From Oryzias latipes (lineage: Eukaryota; Chordata; Actinopteri; Beloniformes; Adrianichthyidae), in NCBI RefSeq assembly GCF_002234675.1, contig NC_019869.2, positions 27,724,823 through 27,788,822 of the forward strand: DNA of 64,000 nt, written 5' to 3'. Of the stretch, positions 1 to 11,665 are shown in pieces. The notes beneath the pieces are model-generated. The model saw only the letters and a program-made list of their open reading frames with translations, was not told the origin of the DNA and did not search any database. Position 1 is the stretch's first letter, and each line of letters begins with the position of its first letter. The position numbers and the translations under genes were made by a program.

Positions 1-840
1 GAGAGACCACCATCGTGATGCCACGCCCCCGCCACGTTGCGCGTCGACACCATAAGCCGCGGTTACATGTACAAAATATCTTGATGGGATCAATGGTCGG
101 ATTAGAATCCAACCGTGTACATGGGCCCAGAAAAATGTTTTCAGAATATAAAAACGTTCACTAAGGTCACAATTTCGGTCGGAATAAATCATTCGCACAT
201 GCGCAGTATTCGCACATGCGCAGTTTGAAAACCGGAAGGGGATACAACTTCCGCCGAGCGGCTTTTTTTCCAAACTTTATTGAATGTAACAATTCAATAC
301 AAAACCATAACAGCACCGAGCGGCTATATATATTGACATGTCAGCTCGGTAAAATACGAGATGATCTTCTAAACGTGCTTTTAATAATGTTACGGTTATT
401 ATCAAACACCTGTTCGCTCATCATTTGAATTTTAATCCGTGTGGTCAGTGCTTTTTCTGAACGGAGCCAGGATTAGCAGTATGCTAACACGGGCTAACAA
501 CATTAGCTTTGGGTGGCGCTGCACGTAAACGTGTAAGAATAACATCAGCCTTTATTTAGTCGGGACACGACTGGAAACACAAATCCGCGTGATTGTTTGA
601 ATGTTTTCTAAGGACTGAGCGACATTTCTGCTTTGAAGCTCAAACCGCTGTGTGTGCTGACGATCCGAGCTGTGCTCAGACACACCTTTAGACCCGGTTC
701 TGAGTTCGGTTGCTTGTACCCCTAGAGCTGCGGGAGGGATCGCAGTCCTAAATCTCCCACACATACCGCTCATGTACCCCCCCCCTTCCCATCAAACACA
801 AAGCTTTAAGTCCGCGCTCCGCCGGTCCACTTCACTAATT
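1..840. other. Unassigned intergenic sequence, probably old repeats
   Basis: No coding region could be supported. The stretch has short AT-rich and GC-rich patches and no clear terminal repeats inside the window. The first 200 bases look like part of a repeat whose other end lies outside the window, but this is only an impression. Confidence 0.4.
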
Positions 841-1108
841 AATAAGTGCGGGAGCGACTACACTTCTTTTCTATCTTGCTTGTTACTTTTTTTGTTAAAG
901 TCACTTCCCTCCGTTTATACTGGATCATCGCGGAGTAACCATTAGTTGGGAATAAAATTAAAAAAGCAAAATAACGAATAGCAGTTATATAAGAACGAAA
1001 AATGTAAAAATACCCCCCCCCCCCCCCCCGACGATGTCATCGTCCATCCCGATGGTTGACAGCAAACATCGTCAACGGCCAAATTAGGGGACATCGCCCA
1101 ACCCTAGT
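841..1108. mobile_element. hAT-like element end (degenerate)
   Basis: The right end reads GGGACATCGCCCAACCCTAG (1088-1107). Its reverse complement starts CTAGGGTTGGGCGATGTCCC, the style of terminus I associate with a fish hAT group. A run of C (about 1013-1029) and ATCG-rich subterminal sequence precede it. I could not find the matching left end or an 8-bp TSD, so only one end is supported and the left limit is a guess. Confidence 0.4.
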
Positions 1109-1554
1109 ACATATTCACTTGTGCGTTGGGATCTGCTAAGAACGTCAGCTTCAACATGGTGTTCCTGCCTGAGCTCCCCGCTTTGGATTGCTGCCTCTTC
1201 ATAAGCTGATGCTTCAGCTTCGGCTGCAGCTACCGCTTTTTGACATTGCAGAACGTGTAAACTGGCATCCAGTTCAGCTTTCCTTTTCATTACATCAGCT
1301 TCTTTCTCTGCGTAAGCTAGCTGAGCTCGAGCTGCCTGTGCTTTGGCATGAGCTCTGGTGGCTGCAGAACTAGCTGAGGACTGGTGAGATGACCTTGTAA
1401 ATCTTGACGACTGTGACTTCGCGTCGAATGATTGTGAAGGTTGCTGCAACATTGGTTGCTCGACTGAAACCTTTCCTTGCTCTTTTTCAGCAGTTTCAGC
1501 TTGATGCTCGTTAGCAAAGTCTCTGCAATAATTTCTTCCCGAGCGTAGAGTCAT
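1109..1554 (-). pseudogene. BEL/Pao-like gag N-terminal fragment
   Basis: On the minus strand from ATG at 1554 there is an open frame opening MTLRSGRNY. A Ser/Thr/Arg-rich stretch follows, then an Ala/Glu/Lys-rich heptad-like segment with repeated AEKEADVMKRKAELDASL-type sequence, consistent with a coiled coil. This layout (basic Ser-rich N-terminus, then AEKE coiled coil) is what I know from gag-like proteins of fish BEL/Pao retroelements. The last residues of the frame are encoded by the adjacent hAT end, so the gag sequence stops at about 1108. No protease or RT lies nearby, so it is a fragment. The family assignment is from memory and moderate. Confidence 0.45.
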
Positions 1555-4500
1555 GTTTGCTTTACTTTGATCTGCTTGCTTGAGTGCTGTGAAATCCGTC
1601 TTTTTACTGTACTGTCCTCACAACGTGACTTGATGATGCTAGACAGCCAGCGAACAAATACGAATACTTCCAAGTTAGTTTGAGTTGCTTCTTTTAATTT
1701 CTCTTCATCTTGATCAATACTCATATTATTATTTGTAACTGAAATACAACAGAAAAAATGTGTTCACAGACATTAGCTTTCCATAAGAAGGTATGACAGG
1801 CCAAATGCTAATTCCCAGCTTGTAAGAAACACTTTAAACTGCACAAGAAACAGCAAAACACTTCCTAAGAAACATAAAAAATGTATAATCAACTTACAAA
1901 GACGGAAAATTCCCAACGCTCGCACGCACAGAGCCAGCTCAGCACGAACATGGCCGCATCTCCGTGAAAATGTGCTCCATCAAACTTGAGAACGCATGGT
2001 GAGAGCACTCAATCTGACAAAAATTTAAAATCGAAACTTAACAGAAACGACAGATGTCTCACTCTGACTATTTTCCAAAACGAACTGTCAAGCATGAATT
2101 ACATAAACGAAAATACTTCTTTTACCAACTTAATGAAAGACATTACAGGAACCATTGCCAAAAAAGTGTACAGACCAGGATCCCTGCACGGACATTAGGC
2201 AGAAGTTAGTGAGCTGAAAGTTGATGCAAGGAAAGACGACTTATTTGACATTTTCCCACTGATAAATACGAATGTTCTCAGTAGTTTGGCCTGGTCACAA
2301 AAGTTCCTGTAATTCTTTTTAAGTGTGCTGTTTTGTGTTTTTCCACTTTGGTGTGGTTGATATTTACCAGAATGATGTCACATGAACCCCCCTGAAAGAT
2401 CACCAACTCCTTATTTCGGGGGAGTAAATCAAAAGATTTTCTCCAAAGACATGCACAAGATGGTAGGGGTTTACTCTATGGCAGCCAATCAAATTTTAAT
2501 ATCTGTCTCTAAGGAGCTCTCACAACCCTTCATTTCCTCCCCCTGCAGCCCTTTGGATTAAACCATTCTTTCCTTTGACTCCTGGGGTGAGGCCTCTGAG
2601 TCTCTTTGTCCACTAATTCTAAGACTGTGTATTGCAGTCAGTGAAGATGTCACAGTCTTCTTTTGGCATGTTTCAGCTTGATATGTGTGCCACATTGGCA
2701 TCTCAAATGATTTGGAGTTTCCTCATAGTCTCAAAGGTATTTTTGCATCTTAAGTGACCTTAATTGGTAACCTTTTATCTGAAGGTTTATGTCAACGATC
2801 ACATAATCTTTCAGTTTTATCTGAATGTAGCCCACGTTGTCTGATATGGGCTTGGTGTTTTTGAACAAACCTTTACAAAGATAAATGGCACAGAAAATCT
2901 GAGCTCATTGAAAGAGTTTTTTCATGAAAGATGTACCAGAAACTACCAGTTCACACTTTAGATTTATTTTGTTAATGACAGATATATATTATTTACTTCA
3001 TCAAATCTTTGAATCATTTGTGGACACAGTATGAGGACAAAGTATTTCTAATTGTAAAAAAAATCCTTCTCATCATGCATCACATCAAGCATTAATGCTC
3101 TATGTGCTTTTGCCTTTGTCTTCAGTTTCTCATGTAAAAAACAGGAACGAAGGAAGAAGTGAACAGATGAATGAATGGGCTGACAGCTTGTCGGCTAAGA
3201 CATGTCTAGCACTCCCTGGAGTGCAGTGTTGACTAAATTGACCACACAGCAGATGAGAATCAACACTGTGATAATGATATGATAATTGGAAGTAGTTGAA
3301 CAGTTGAAACTGAGCATGGGGTTGGACACACAGTCACCCAGCAGTCTCAAGCTGTTTCATCTGCTTTATGCTTGGCCTTGTGAAGCATGCTCGTTTGAAA
3401 GCAATTTACATTTGACAGGGTTTCCCCCATTTTCCAGGCAAAGCTCCGTCCCCACAAATGCAATTTCTTAATCCCTTTTTTGTGAACCACAACAGAGTTG
3501 AGATGTCGGGACCATGTGGGCTCATAAAAGCAAATACAATGACTTCTCATATCCTAAAAGGAAAAGCTAGTATGGAAAAAAACTCTCAGGGAAGTTCATT
3601 TTATAAATATCTTAATTATTGAATTCAATTTGCTTTATTCTATTTTTGTGTAAAAAAACAAGAAACACAATCTTCATTCAGATTTTTTCAATGTTTTTGG
3701 TTACAAATTTTTCAAGAACTGCTAAAGCAAATAACTACAAACAGACTGGGATCTACCCTTATCTATACGCAAACTAAGATGAGCTGCAATTAAAAGTAGA
3801 AAAGCCACAAAGTGTCTATGTCATAGACATGATGCCTTTAGTTTATGTGTTTGTCAGTATAGTCTTTTTTTGTTAGTCCTGCTTACTTACTCCACAAACA
3901 TTACAGAGCAAGTTGTAACAGAAGCAGCATTACCTGCGATAGTGCAAGTGATAATGCTGTGAGCTAAATGTGGCCACTGAAGATGCCAGAGCTGATAGCT
4001 GAAATATTTACTAAATGCCAAATTAACCTAAAAAAAACTGGAAGACTGTCTAAATTAGCCAAAACTACAACTGAATTTTAGGGCCACCAAAAAAAAGGAA
4101 AATTACAATTACAAGAAAACTCGTAATTTTACGAGATTAAAGTGGAAGTGGAAGTGGAAGAGCAGCAGGTGAACGCCGTGGAGCAGCAGAGCAGACCAAC
4201 TAAACTTAGTTGAACAGGTGAGCTGAATGTTTATTGATCACGTTCCAAATATTTGGAAGCTCATTTGTTTGATTTACAATTTATTAAAGTTTTATTTATT
4301 GATGGGTGGTTGGCAGGATCTCTGCAGCCCGATGAAGACTATGATGTCCCTGCAGATGTCCACTTGAATCCTTTCTTCCTCCACCAAAGACAACATCTCT
4401 ACGTCTGTGTGATGCTTTCGTCTAAGGAGGAGCACTTTTTTTTTGGTGGCTTTATCAATGTTTTAATGCTAATATAACAGATTATTTTCATTCATCTTTG

Positions 4501-4649
4501 GTGTTTTATGTTGAAACGGGACGTTTCATCTGGAGGAGGGGGCGTATGTAACACTGTTTACTTCCGCATTGGTGTTTGGATGACAGGTTCATGACGTAAG
4601 GTGACAAATGAACTTCAGGATTTGTGAATGAAAAGGAGAATAAAGGCAA
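1555..4649. other. No supported gene; unassigned sequence
   Basis: Only short chance frames are present. Nothing resembles a known protein, and no terminal repeats or tRNA-like promoter boxes were recognised. A small direct repeat of AGTGGA lies near 4140-4160. Confidence 0.4.
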
Positions 4650-4887
4650 AATATGTAAATTGCTCAGCAAAAGGTGACACAGACCAAACCTTCCAAATCT
4701 CTGTCTTGGGCGGGCTGCCTACCTATACCTGCAAATGGGTGCCTATTGCCTTTGGCTCAGGAGCAGCCTGGGGATGCCCGCTTGGTGGCACTTGTCAGCC
4801 CTGTGGGGTCTGATATGGGGTGGTTGGTTGGCCCTGTCCCGGGTGTAGGGTAGTTTCTGACGAGTTAGATTCTGGGTTGTCTGCACG

Positions 4888-5286
4888 CAGTGGCGGTTCT
4901 ACCCTGAATTACTCCCCGGGCGAGACCCTCCTCTGGCGCCCCCCCCCCCCCCCCCCCCCCCCAATAGAGTCACTTTGTCCATTTATTGTAACTGAAAATA
5001 CAGTTAGGAAATATTTAATAAACACAAATAATCTGAAATAAATATTATAAACTACAAATCACACTAATAATACACTAGAATAAATGTAACTGCAGCACTA
5101 AGAACAGAAAACACTAACTAAAACCTAACCTTTGTGGCCTTCCTGATGCAAGCTTGTCAATAACGTCATCATATGAAATCTGCTCCCCCCCTGAATGATT
5201 GATACTAACAACAGCAGGTTAGTGAGTTGCTCCTGAGACATTGGTGATCTCAGGTATGACTTGATCAACTGGAGTTTTGAAAAGCT

Positions 5287-5327
<41 letters not shown>

Positions 5328-6367
5328 GCTACCATCACAGCTTATTTAACATTATGAACTAATATACAACAATAAAACACAACAAAAACTTTGTGTTTCA
5401 GCAGAGCAGACAGACACACGAATCATAACTAATGTTACAAGTTAAGGCAGAGCAAACATTTAAGAATAAATATCTTAAAAATGACGTTATTTGCAATATT
5501 TGGGCCTACTTCAGTTTTGGTCATGATAGACCAAACAAGAGATTTTTCCTCTGCAACGTTGTTGTTGTTGTTGTAGTGCAGGTAGCATTCGAATTTAGAA
5601 AACGTGCATCTAGCTATGCGATAATAACCTTTTCTTTGTCTCTTTTCTCCTCTTCTTCTCTTTTCTTTCTAAATTGGGCACCAGCTTTGACCTTTTTTCT
5701 CCATATTTCAGATGTTTTTGCATTTAGCATAAATGTCCTGACATAGGTATCAAGTCTGTCGACTAAACCAACTGTCACCTAAGTGAAGAATTTTTTTGTT
5801 TTCCCATTTTTTATTTGGGCATTTCACACAAAAATAACCAAAAAAGCATGATTTTTTATACCTTTTTTATACCCGCAGCCCCCCCCCCCCCCCCCCGTTC
5901 GACAAACATTTCCAGCAGGAGCGCGTGCAGCTGCACCCAGGGGCGCCAATTCGCTACATGGCGGCGCAATTTTTATTTTTATTTTTTCATCAAGCACTGA
6001 GCCGCGGCCCGCGACCGTTGCCCCCCTGGAAGAAGATCCAGCCAGGTTTGCGCATGCGTTTTGCGCTCCGTGCTCACCTCTCAGCCTGCACCCTTCACCC
6101 CGCGCCCCCTCCCTTCTCATTCTTCACCCCGCGCCCCCTCCCTTCTCCTTCTCACACACATTTGCGTCGACTTCTCAAAGACAGGAGGGAGCGCAGCTGC
6201 GGGGCGGGGGCGCCGCCAGGTTTCAGGCTGTTACAAACTCTGTGATATAAGTAAACCAATCGTGGTGCATAAAGTATTTTACAAGAGCTGAGCCGCTGGC
6301 GCCGCCCCTCCCTCATTTTTCCGCCCCGGGCGATCGCCCGTATGGCCCGTGCCTAAAACCGCTACTG
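4888..6367. mobile_element. Non-autonomous hAT transposon with perfect 8-bp TSD
   Basis: The left terminus CAGTGGCGGTTCTA (4888) pairs with the right terminus, whose reverse complement reads CAGTAGCGGTTTTA (ending 6367). The 8-bp duplication TCTGCACG flanks it exactly at 4880-4887 and 6368-6375, the hallmark of hAT insertion. The 1480-bp body encodes no transposase. It carries several C-runs (about 4940-4962, 5880-5896) and a CAG/GCA tract (about 5288-5325). It splits a G-rich repeat of unknown family present on both sides (4650-4879, 6376-6420). Confidence 0.85.
5287..5326. repeat. (CAG)n microsatellite inside the hAT element
   Basis: About 13 uninterrupted AGC/CAG units. It lies in non-coding transposon sequence, so it does not encode a polyglutamine tract of any gene I can see. 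Confidence 0.9.
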
Positions 6368-6659
6368 TCTGCACGGTTCCACCAACTGAGCCCTTGCGGG
6401 TGGCAATGGCCTGTACAGGTTACGAACTGTTAGATTTTTGTTTTTTTTGCTCGCTAACAAGATGAGATTAAAACAATGTCTGTCTTTATGTGGGTTTGTG
6501 AATCTGAAAAATTCAAATCTCTTTATATTATTAATCATGTAATCAGAGACTAAAAGGAAAGCAATTTAGACACTTTGATTTAAACTCAGGGTTGGACAAT
6601 GGGAGCATAGACTCTGGTTTCACACACATCTTCACACTTTCTTTCTTAAATCTGCAGCA

Positions 6660-7427
6660 GGGTCACACTGCAAAAGTCCATGCATGTAAAACAGCTGTGC
6701 AGCAGAGGAATGCGCACGTTAGGCATTGATTAATGAGCTGCCAGCTCGTTAATCTGTCTGGCGCCTTAGACACAGAAATACCAGTTAACTGATCAGAGAT
6801 CAACGTCACTAAAAAACACACTCACGTGCACAGACATGATCATTAGTCAGCTAGCTACCCCCTGCACATCTGTGATACGCTACAAACGTCATCATTCTGT
6901 GTTGAAGTAGGCGGGAACGAGAACACAAACATCAACCATGGTGGACGATGCTGCTGAGACCGTCAGTGGAAGGGAAGCGAGGTCACCGATTTGATTACTA
7001 TTTGGGGTTACAGCTCTATTCAGGCTAAACTCCAGGGCCCTTATAGCAACCGGGCGGTTTTTGAAAACATTTCCAGCGAAATGGCCGAGCGAGCCAAATA
7101 CAAACAGGTTAAAGACTGGAACAAACGAATTGGCCATCAACGTATCACCTGTCCATTTTACGAAGAGCTGGACCGCATTTTGGGGGATAAGCCCAGCGTT
7201 GTTGACATCCATTGTTAACGTTAGCTACTTCCACAAACAACGATTGACGTCGTTCACCGTTGAGTACTCTTCTGCGCATGCGGGTCACTTCTGGGTCATT
7301 TCACGGTCACACAGGAGATCACAAAGGTTCACATGTAATTGGAAATGTGAAAGACCTTGCAAAAAAAAACAATTTTTTTCAAAAAATCGGAATTAAGCAT
7401 TAAGCCCTGCAGTGTGAACGTATAGCC
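6660..7427 (+). mobile_element. Harbinger-like DNA element remnant with Myb/SANT gene fragment
   Basis: The right end (to 7427) read in reverse is GGCTATACGTTCACACTGCA. The left end near 6660 starts GGTCACACTGCAAAAGTCC. Both resemble the termini of the 1.1-kb elements at 15774 and 47489 (GGCCGCATTTATACTGCA), and subterminal sequence related to ATTCCGATTTTTTG is shared with them. A Myb/SANT-like frame lies inside. PIF/Harbinger elements typically carry a transposase plus a Myb/SANT protein, so that superfamily is the best guess. The TSD could not be proved; TAA follows the right end. Confidence 0.5.
6938..7218 (+). pseudogene. Myb/SANT-like (trihelix) DNA-binding domain fragment
   Basis: The frame from 6991 reads ITIWGYSSIQAKLQG, then AVFENISSEMAER and later TCPFYEELDRILGDKPS, ending at a stop at 7216-7218. 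These are the first tryptophan helix, the ISxxMAERG-type helix and the CPFFEELDxILG closing segment of Myb/SANT-like domains found in fish Harbinger accessory proteins and MSANTD/ZSCAN29-like genes. The central helix with the usual WRQCREKIK stretch is missing. The likely start ATG at 6938 is in a different frame, so there is also a frameshift. A broken fragment, not a working gene. Confidence 0.6.
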
Positions 7428-8410
7428 TAACAAACTGAAAGGCGTTGATTGAGGACTATTGTAAATATATCTTGGTGCTAATTAACCCAAAAACACTGCA
7501 AATGTTAAATGATACCACAATCATAACACAAAAGTTTCTGTTTCTGTGAAGGGAAGAATATTCTTCACTCTTATTTTGATCAAATCAATGGTGTGTATGA
7601 ATTTCAAAAAAACTCAGAACTAAACATTTCTGAGTTCACTGCAGAAGTTTCAGACAAGATTTCCTCTCTGGGTTTATTTTTTTTCTTTCTCCTGGCTGAA
7701 GCTTCGTGTCTGGGTCACCTTGGATGTTGTGTGCGACATATTAAAGCTGTGTGTGTGTGTTTGTGCACGCGCCTGTGGGTGTGTGTGTGTGTGGGCATGC
7801 ACATTTGGGTGTGGGTGTCAGGGGAGGGGGGCTGTTTGGTATTTATGTGGTGACCTCTGTAAGGCCTCATCAAGGGACACAAAAGGCTACACAAAGACAG
7901 GGCGTGGCTTTCTGGAGGCAGCCATATGCTGATGGACGCAGGTGTGGGTGTGTGTCATTTGGAATGAATGAGGCTGCATCCAACCACAGATGAGTATTCC
8001 TCTTCAATATTTGGATCTACATTTGTCAATCTCTTATAGTTACCTCTGAAATCTTTTCTTTCTAAAAGAGCTGATCTGTTGTTTTGGGGTTTTGATATCT
8101 CCAAACATCAGCATCTGAAGCATTGTCCTACATTTTGGATATGCAGCGATGTTTCAGACCTGAAGTAAAAATATCCAGCACAGATGAGGTTATGAACCTT
8201 CCCAGATGAAGATACAAGGCTTCAGTTAAAACTCGACAAATTACATTGTGCTTGTCACACTGTAATAATAACTAATTAAATATTTAAAAAAGTATCATCA
8301 ACTGTTAAATTAAAACAAAGTCCCTTATAACTGGTATTAACTGTCTCACATGAATCAATTAGGAAGACGGTCTCAGAGATGTTCCCATGTTGTACGTTTT
8401 TATCTGTTGA
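7428..8410. other. No gene seen; contains a GT/TG microsatellite
   Basis: About 7750-7815 is a TG-rich simple repeat. The remainder shows no recognisable coding or transposon structure. Frames across the GT tract (CVCVCA-type) are artefacts of the repeat. Confidence 0.5.
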
Positions 8411-8640
8411 TGCTATCCATCCATATATTCGTCCATCTTGTTCCACTCATCAGGACTGGGTCATGGGGGCAGCAGTCTAAGCAAATATGCCCAGACTTTC
8501 TTTGCCCCAGCCACTTCCTCCAGCTCTTCTGGGGGGACCCGAAACCTTCCCAGGCCAACCGGTGACCGAGCTTCTCACCCTATCTCGAAGGGAGCGCCCA
8601 GCCACCCTAAGGAGGAAGCTCATGAGCTGCGTTTCCATGG
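8411..8640 (-). mobile_element. Rex1-like LINE 3' end fragment
   Basis: On the minus strand the decayed frames include WPGKVSGPPRRAG and WGKESLGIFA, close to the end of Rex1 ORF2 as I know it (WPGNVSGSPRKSW..., LGREKSG). The element finishes in a short TGGATGGATAG-type tail (plus strand TATCCATCCATATATTC near 8415), as Rex1 elements do. Only the last 230 bp or so is present. It is 5'-truncated and frame-broken. Confidence 0.6.
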
Positions 8641-10022
8641 ACAAAAGTTATCGGAAAGAACTCCTGATCGGAAAAATACCAATAGGGGTGTCAGACGACC
8701 AAAGTGGTTGGAGATGAATCATGCTGCACGCCAAGCCCCCCAGGAGGAGAGATGGACGCCTCGTCTTCTTCTTTTTTTTTTTAACTTGTCCTGTCCAACC
8801 GCTGAACAAGTCGATCATAGCTGAGTGGCTCTTGTATTGGACAGATTTTATTGTTACAATTAGGGTTTATGGATCTTCAGCCTGAGGACCAGGCTCTAGT
8901 TGCTGTAAGCAATGATGGAAAAGATTGGGGTGTCCCGGTATGCCCAAGAGAGGGGCCCCACCCGGCCAGAGGGGATGCCATCCAGCCCTCTGAGATGTTA
9001 TAGACTCCTTCTCTGCACAGAAAAAGAGCCACAGGAGCCCACCCTACAGCGCCACCAACAACCCAGCAGCAGACGCCGGCCCATCCTACTCAGCGTGGGG
9101 GGCAGGGGACAGGGAGCGACGTGACCATCCCCCTCTCGTTGTGTGTGCATGTGTGTATGTTAAAGAGGTGCAGTTAAAATTGGTGAATGATTCCACCAAT
9201 GATCCCTACATGTCTAAAGCAAACAGGAGGAGCAAATTAAGCAAATTAGGAGGGCGGGGTCTATTTAACCTTATTTATTTATTTCCTCAGTTGTATTTTT
9301 TCTCTCCCCCCCTCCCTTTTACTGATTTAAATTTGTTTTTATATATATATATATATATATATACATATATTTTCTTGTTTATTTATCTATTTACTTAGTT
9401 AGTTTACCCCCCCCCCACACACACACTCACACACACACTATCAACTCCCAGGCTTCTTGGTGAGGTGTTTTGAGTAAAAAGCAAGACTTGTCATGCTCTA
9501 CCATACATGGTATTGTTGTATCCCTGTCTCCAAAACCCCCAGCCGAGCACAAGGCACCAGGCCCGCCGCGCAGTGCGGCAGAGGCACCGCAGGGTGCACC
9601 AGCCCCCCATCGCAAGCCCCCCCAAGACCACATAGCCAGGGAGGAGCAGGTCTAGTCACCACTCCCAGGGCCGTAGAACAGAGCCCCAGCCCCAGGCAAC
9701 CGGGTCCCCAATGGGAGCTTTGGTTCCCATGCGCCTGAACACCGGACCCATCAGACGTCCCCAGCCAACCACAAGCACCCCATCCCCCCAGGCAGCCAAG
9801 TGTTCCACCCCCACCCCCCACCAGCCCCGGCCAAGCCAACAGGAGGCACCTCAGGGTACATGGCGGCCAACCAGGACGGTACCAACACACCCCCGGGACC
9901 AGAGACGACAGGGGCCCAGCCCTGGACACAGGTAAGCCCCCCGCCCAGACCAGGCGCAGTCCCGAGAGGCCGGGGCACAGGCTCCCTCGTCTTCTGCCAG
10001 AACAGCAAACTGGAACAGCAAA
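8641..10022. repeat. GC-rich dispersed-repeat sequence of unknown family with AT and AC microsatellites
   Basis: The segment 8880-9120 and especially 9530-10000 is very rich in C and G, with Pro/Gly-rich frames on both strands and no consistent frame. An (AT)n tract lies at about 9341-9366 and AC-rich simple sequence at about 9408-9440. It resembles high-copy fish repeat DNA, but I cannot assign a family. I do not believe the Pro-rich frames are a protein. Confidence 0.4.
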
Positions 10023-10486
10023 CTACACCGCTAAAGACAAGCTTTAGCTGGTATTTTTGTTAGAACTGAGTGACTTTATCAACAGAATCTGAACAAGGAA
10101 GTGAAGACTTTAACCACTTCTGATTGGTCAGACTGATGACATGTGATTAAGACTCCAAGAATGATTGGTGGAGACAGTTAAAGGGGTGGGACTTTTCAGA
10201 AAACGGCTTTGACTGCAGCTAAATCGCGGTACCGTCATTATTATCAAAATGTCTTCAATAGAATTATTATTATTATTATTATTATTAATAGAAGCAAATA
10301 AACACAAAGAAAAAAGTATTTTATGATCTTTCATATTCCTAATTTCTCAGTGTTTTATCAGGGCCTGTTTGGATGAACAAAGAGCTGATGTCCTGGAGAT
10401 GGGAAATGTTGTTAGATCAGTTAATGAAGGCAATTTCCCACGGCACACTTGACCATCTCCCACGGCACACTGGTTGAAAAATACTG
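10023..10486 (+). mobile_element. Truncated copy of the 17711-18587 hAT family (right half)
   Basis: From about 10023 (ACTACACCGCTAAAGAC) to the end GGTTGAAAAATACTG at 10486 the sequence matches the right half of the hAT at 17711-18587, including CACTTCTGATTGGTC and CCCACGGCACAC. An ATT microsatellite (about 10262-10287) has grown inside it. The left half is missing. The end abuts directly onto half of a TTAA-type MITE. Confidence 0.75.
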
Positions 10487-10540
10487 GTCTAGATGACCCA
10501 ACTCCCGATGTTAAAGTGCTTAGGATAGCACAAGGGTTAA
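10487..10540 (+). mobile_element. Right-end half of a TTAA MITE
   Basis: The segment GTCTAGATGACCCAACTC to CACAAGGGTTAA matches the right end of the complete MITE at 14469-14680. It ends in TTAA (10537-10540). The other half is absent because the hAT fragment joins here. Confidence 0.65.
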
Positions 10541-10667
10541 AAGAAGGCATGTCAATGGGATTGAGTAGATCCTCAAAGTTTTTTCTTCCACTTTCAGACA
10601 ATGTCCTCAGTCAAAGTCAACCTGCACTGAAACGTTGCCTGCATAGAACTGCTTTCCCCTTCTGAGG

Positions 10668-11100
10668 TGCCAGACGGTTTGCCAGAATCTCTTCAAGGCC
10701 AATATTAGTCCTTCTCCATGGCTTCACCAACTCCTCCCAGGACAGAATTTTTGCCTCCACAACAGTCCGGGCCAGAGCTCACTTAGACTGCAGGTACCTG
10801 GTAGCTGCCTCTGGAGTCCTAACCAGGCCTGGTAGGACTCTTTGTTCAGCTTGACAGCATCCCTTATTTCCGGTGTCCACCACTGGGATCGAGGGTTGCC
10901 GCCGCGACAGGCACCAAAGACCTTGAAACCACATCTCCGAACAGCAGCAGATACAATGATGGTAGAAAACATGGTCCACTCAGACTCAGTGTCCCGAGCC
11001 TTCCTTGCTACCTGTTTGAAGCTCTCCGGGATGTGGGAGAAAACGACTTCCCGGACGGAAAGCTTAGCAAGACGTTCTCAGCAGACACTGCATTTGGGTC
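10668..11100 (-). pseudogene. Rex1-like LINE ORF2 fragment (linker before the RT domain)
   Basis: The minus-strand frames give RRCGFKVFGACRGG, PRSQWWTPEIRDAVKLNKES, then (frame change) TPEAATRYLQSK-stop-ALARTVVEAK and WEELVKPWRRT. The WWTPEIRDAVKxKKESY block and following AxxxxxxVxEAKxxxWEE are characteristic of fish Rex1 between endonuclease and reverse transcriptase. It carries at least one stop and one frameshift. No RT domain follows, so it is an internal fragment, lying on the same strand as the Rex1 tail at 8411. Confidence 0.7.
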
Positions 11101-11140
11101 TCCCAAGTCTTTTAGGCCTCCTTCCATACCAGTGAATCTA

Positions 11141-11423
11141 ACTCATCCCAAGTTTGTGAGTGGTTTAAATGTAAAAATGTTTGTAGATCAATACAACAGA
11201 TTTTTAAGCTACCGCTAGCTTGAGCTCTGAGAAAACGTTCTCACACTGGACAGAATCTCTGTTTCAGGTGTTGAAACCAATTTGTCGTCTTACCACTTTT
11301 AGCAGCTACAACCTTCAAACAGACTTTGCTATGTGTGATTTGATGCTCCAAGTACGAAGTCATAACCCTCAACATTTCATTTTTCCCTTACTAACCAAGT
11401 TAGCCAATAGATTTAAAAACCAC
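11141..11423. other. Unassigned sequence between Rex1 and SINE
   Basis: No coding or transposon structure recognised. Confidence 0.4.
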
Positions 11424-11665
11424 ATGGCGGCTGGGTAGCGCGGGTTGGTAAGGTAAGGTCCTCCCTCACAGGAATCCAGGGAATAAACAATGGTACTGGG
11501 GGCATTTACCATATCAATGGCAAGCAATTAACATCACCCAGTCCTTGGGCAAGACCCTTAACGCTACTGCTAACCACTCCCACAGGGGACCGGTCAAATG
11601 CGAAAAAGAATTTCCCATTGTGGGATAAATAAAGTATCAATTATTATTATTATTATTATTATTAT
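11424..11665 (+). mobile_element. tRNA-derived SINE with (ATT)n tail
   Basis: The head has a tRNA-like start (GGGTAGCGCGGGTTGGTAAGG, a degraded A box) and a decayed B box (AGGAATCCAGGG). The central and 3' parts (GTCCTTGGGCAAGACCCTTA, AATTTCCCATTGTGGGATAA, ATAAAGTATC) match the conserved 3' domain of common fish V-type SINEs. It ends in an ATT repeat tail at about 11641-11666. A flanking TSD was not resolved. Confidence 0.7.

Noticed and set aside
5287..5326. CAG tract as a polyglutamine-coding exon
   Set aside because: It lies inside a non-autonomous hAT without a supporting frame or splice sites.
7700..7993. Cys/Val-rich frames (CVCVCA)
   Set aside because: They are translations of the TG microsatellite.
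9427..10008. Pro/Gly/Trp-rich frames on both strands that might be a secreted or collagen-like protein
   Set aside because: GC-rich repeat DNA gives long frames in several phases; no domain, start context or splice structure supports a gene.
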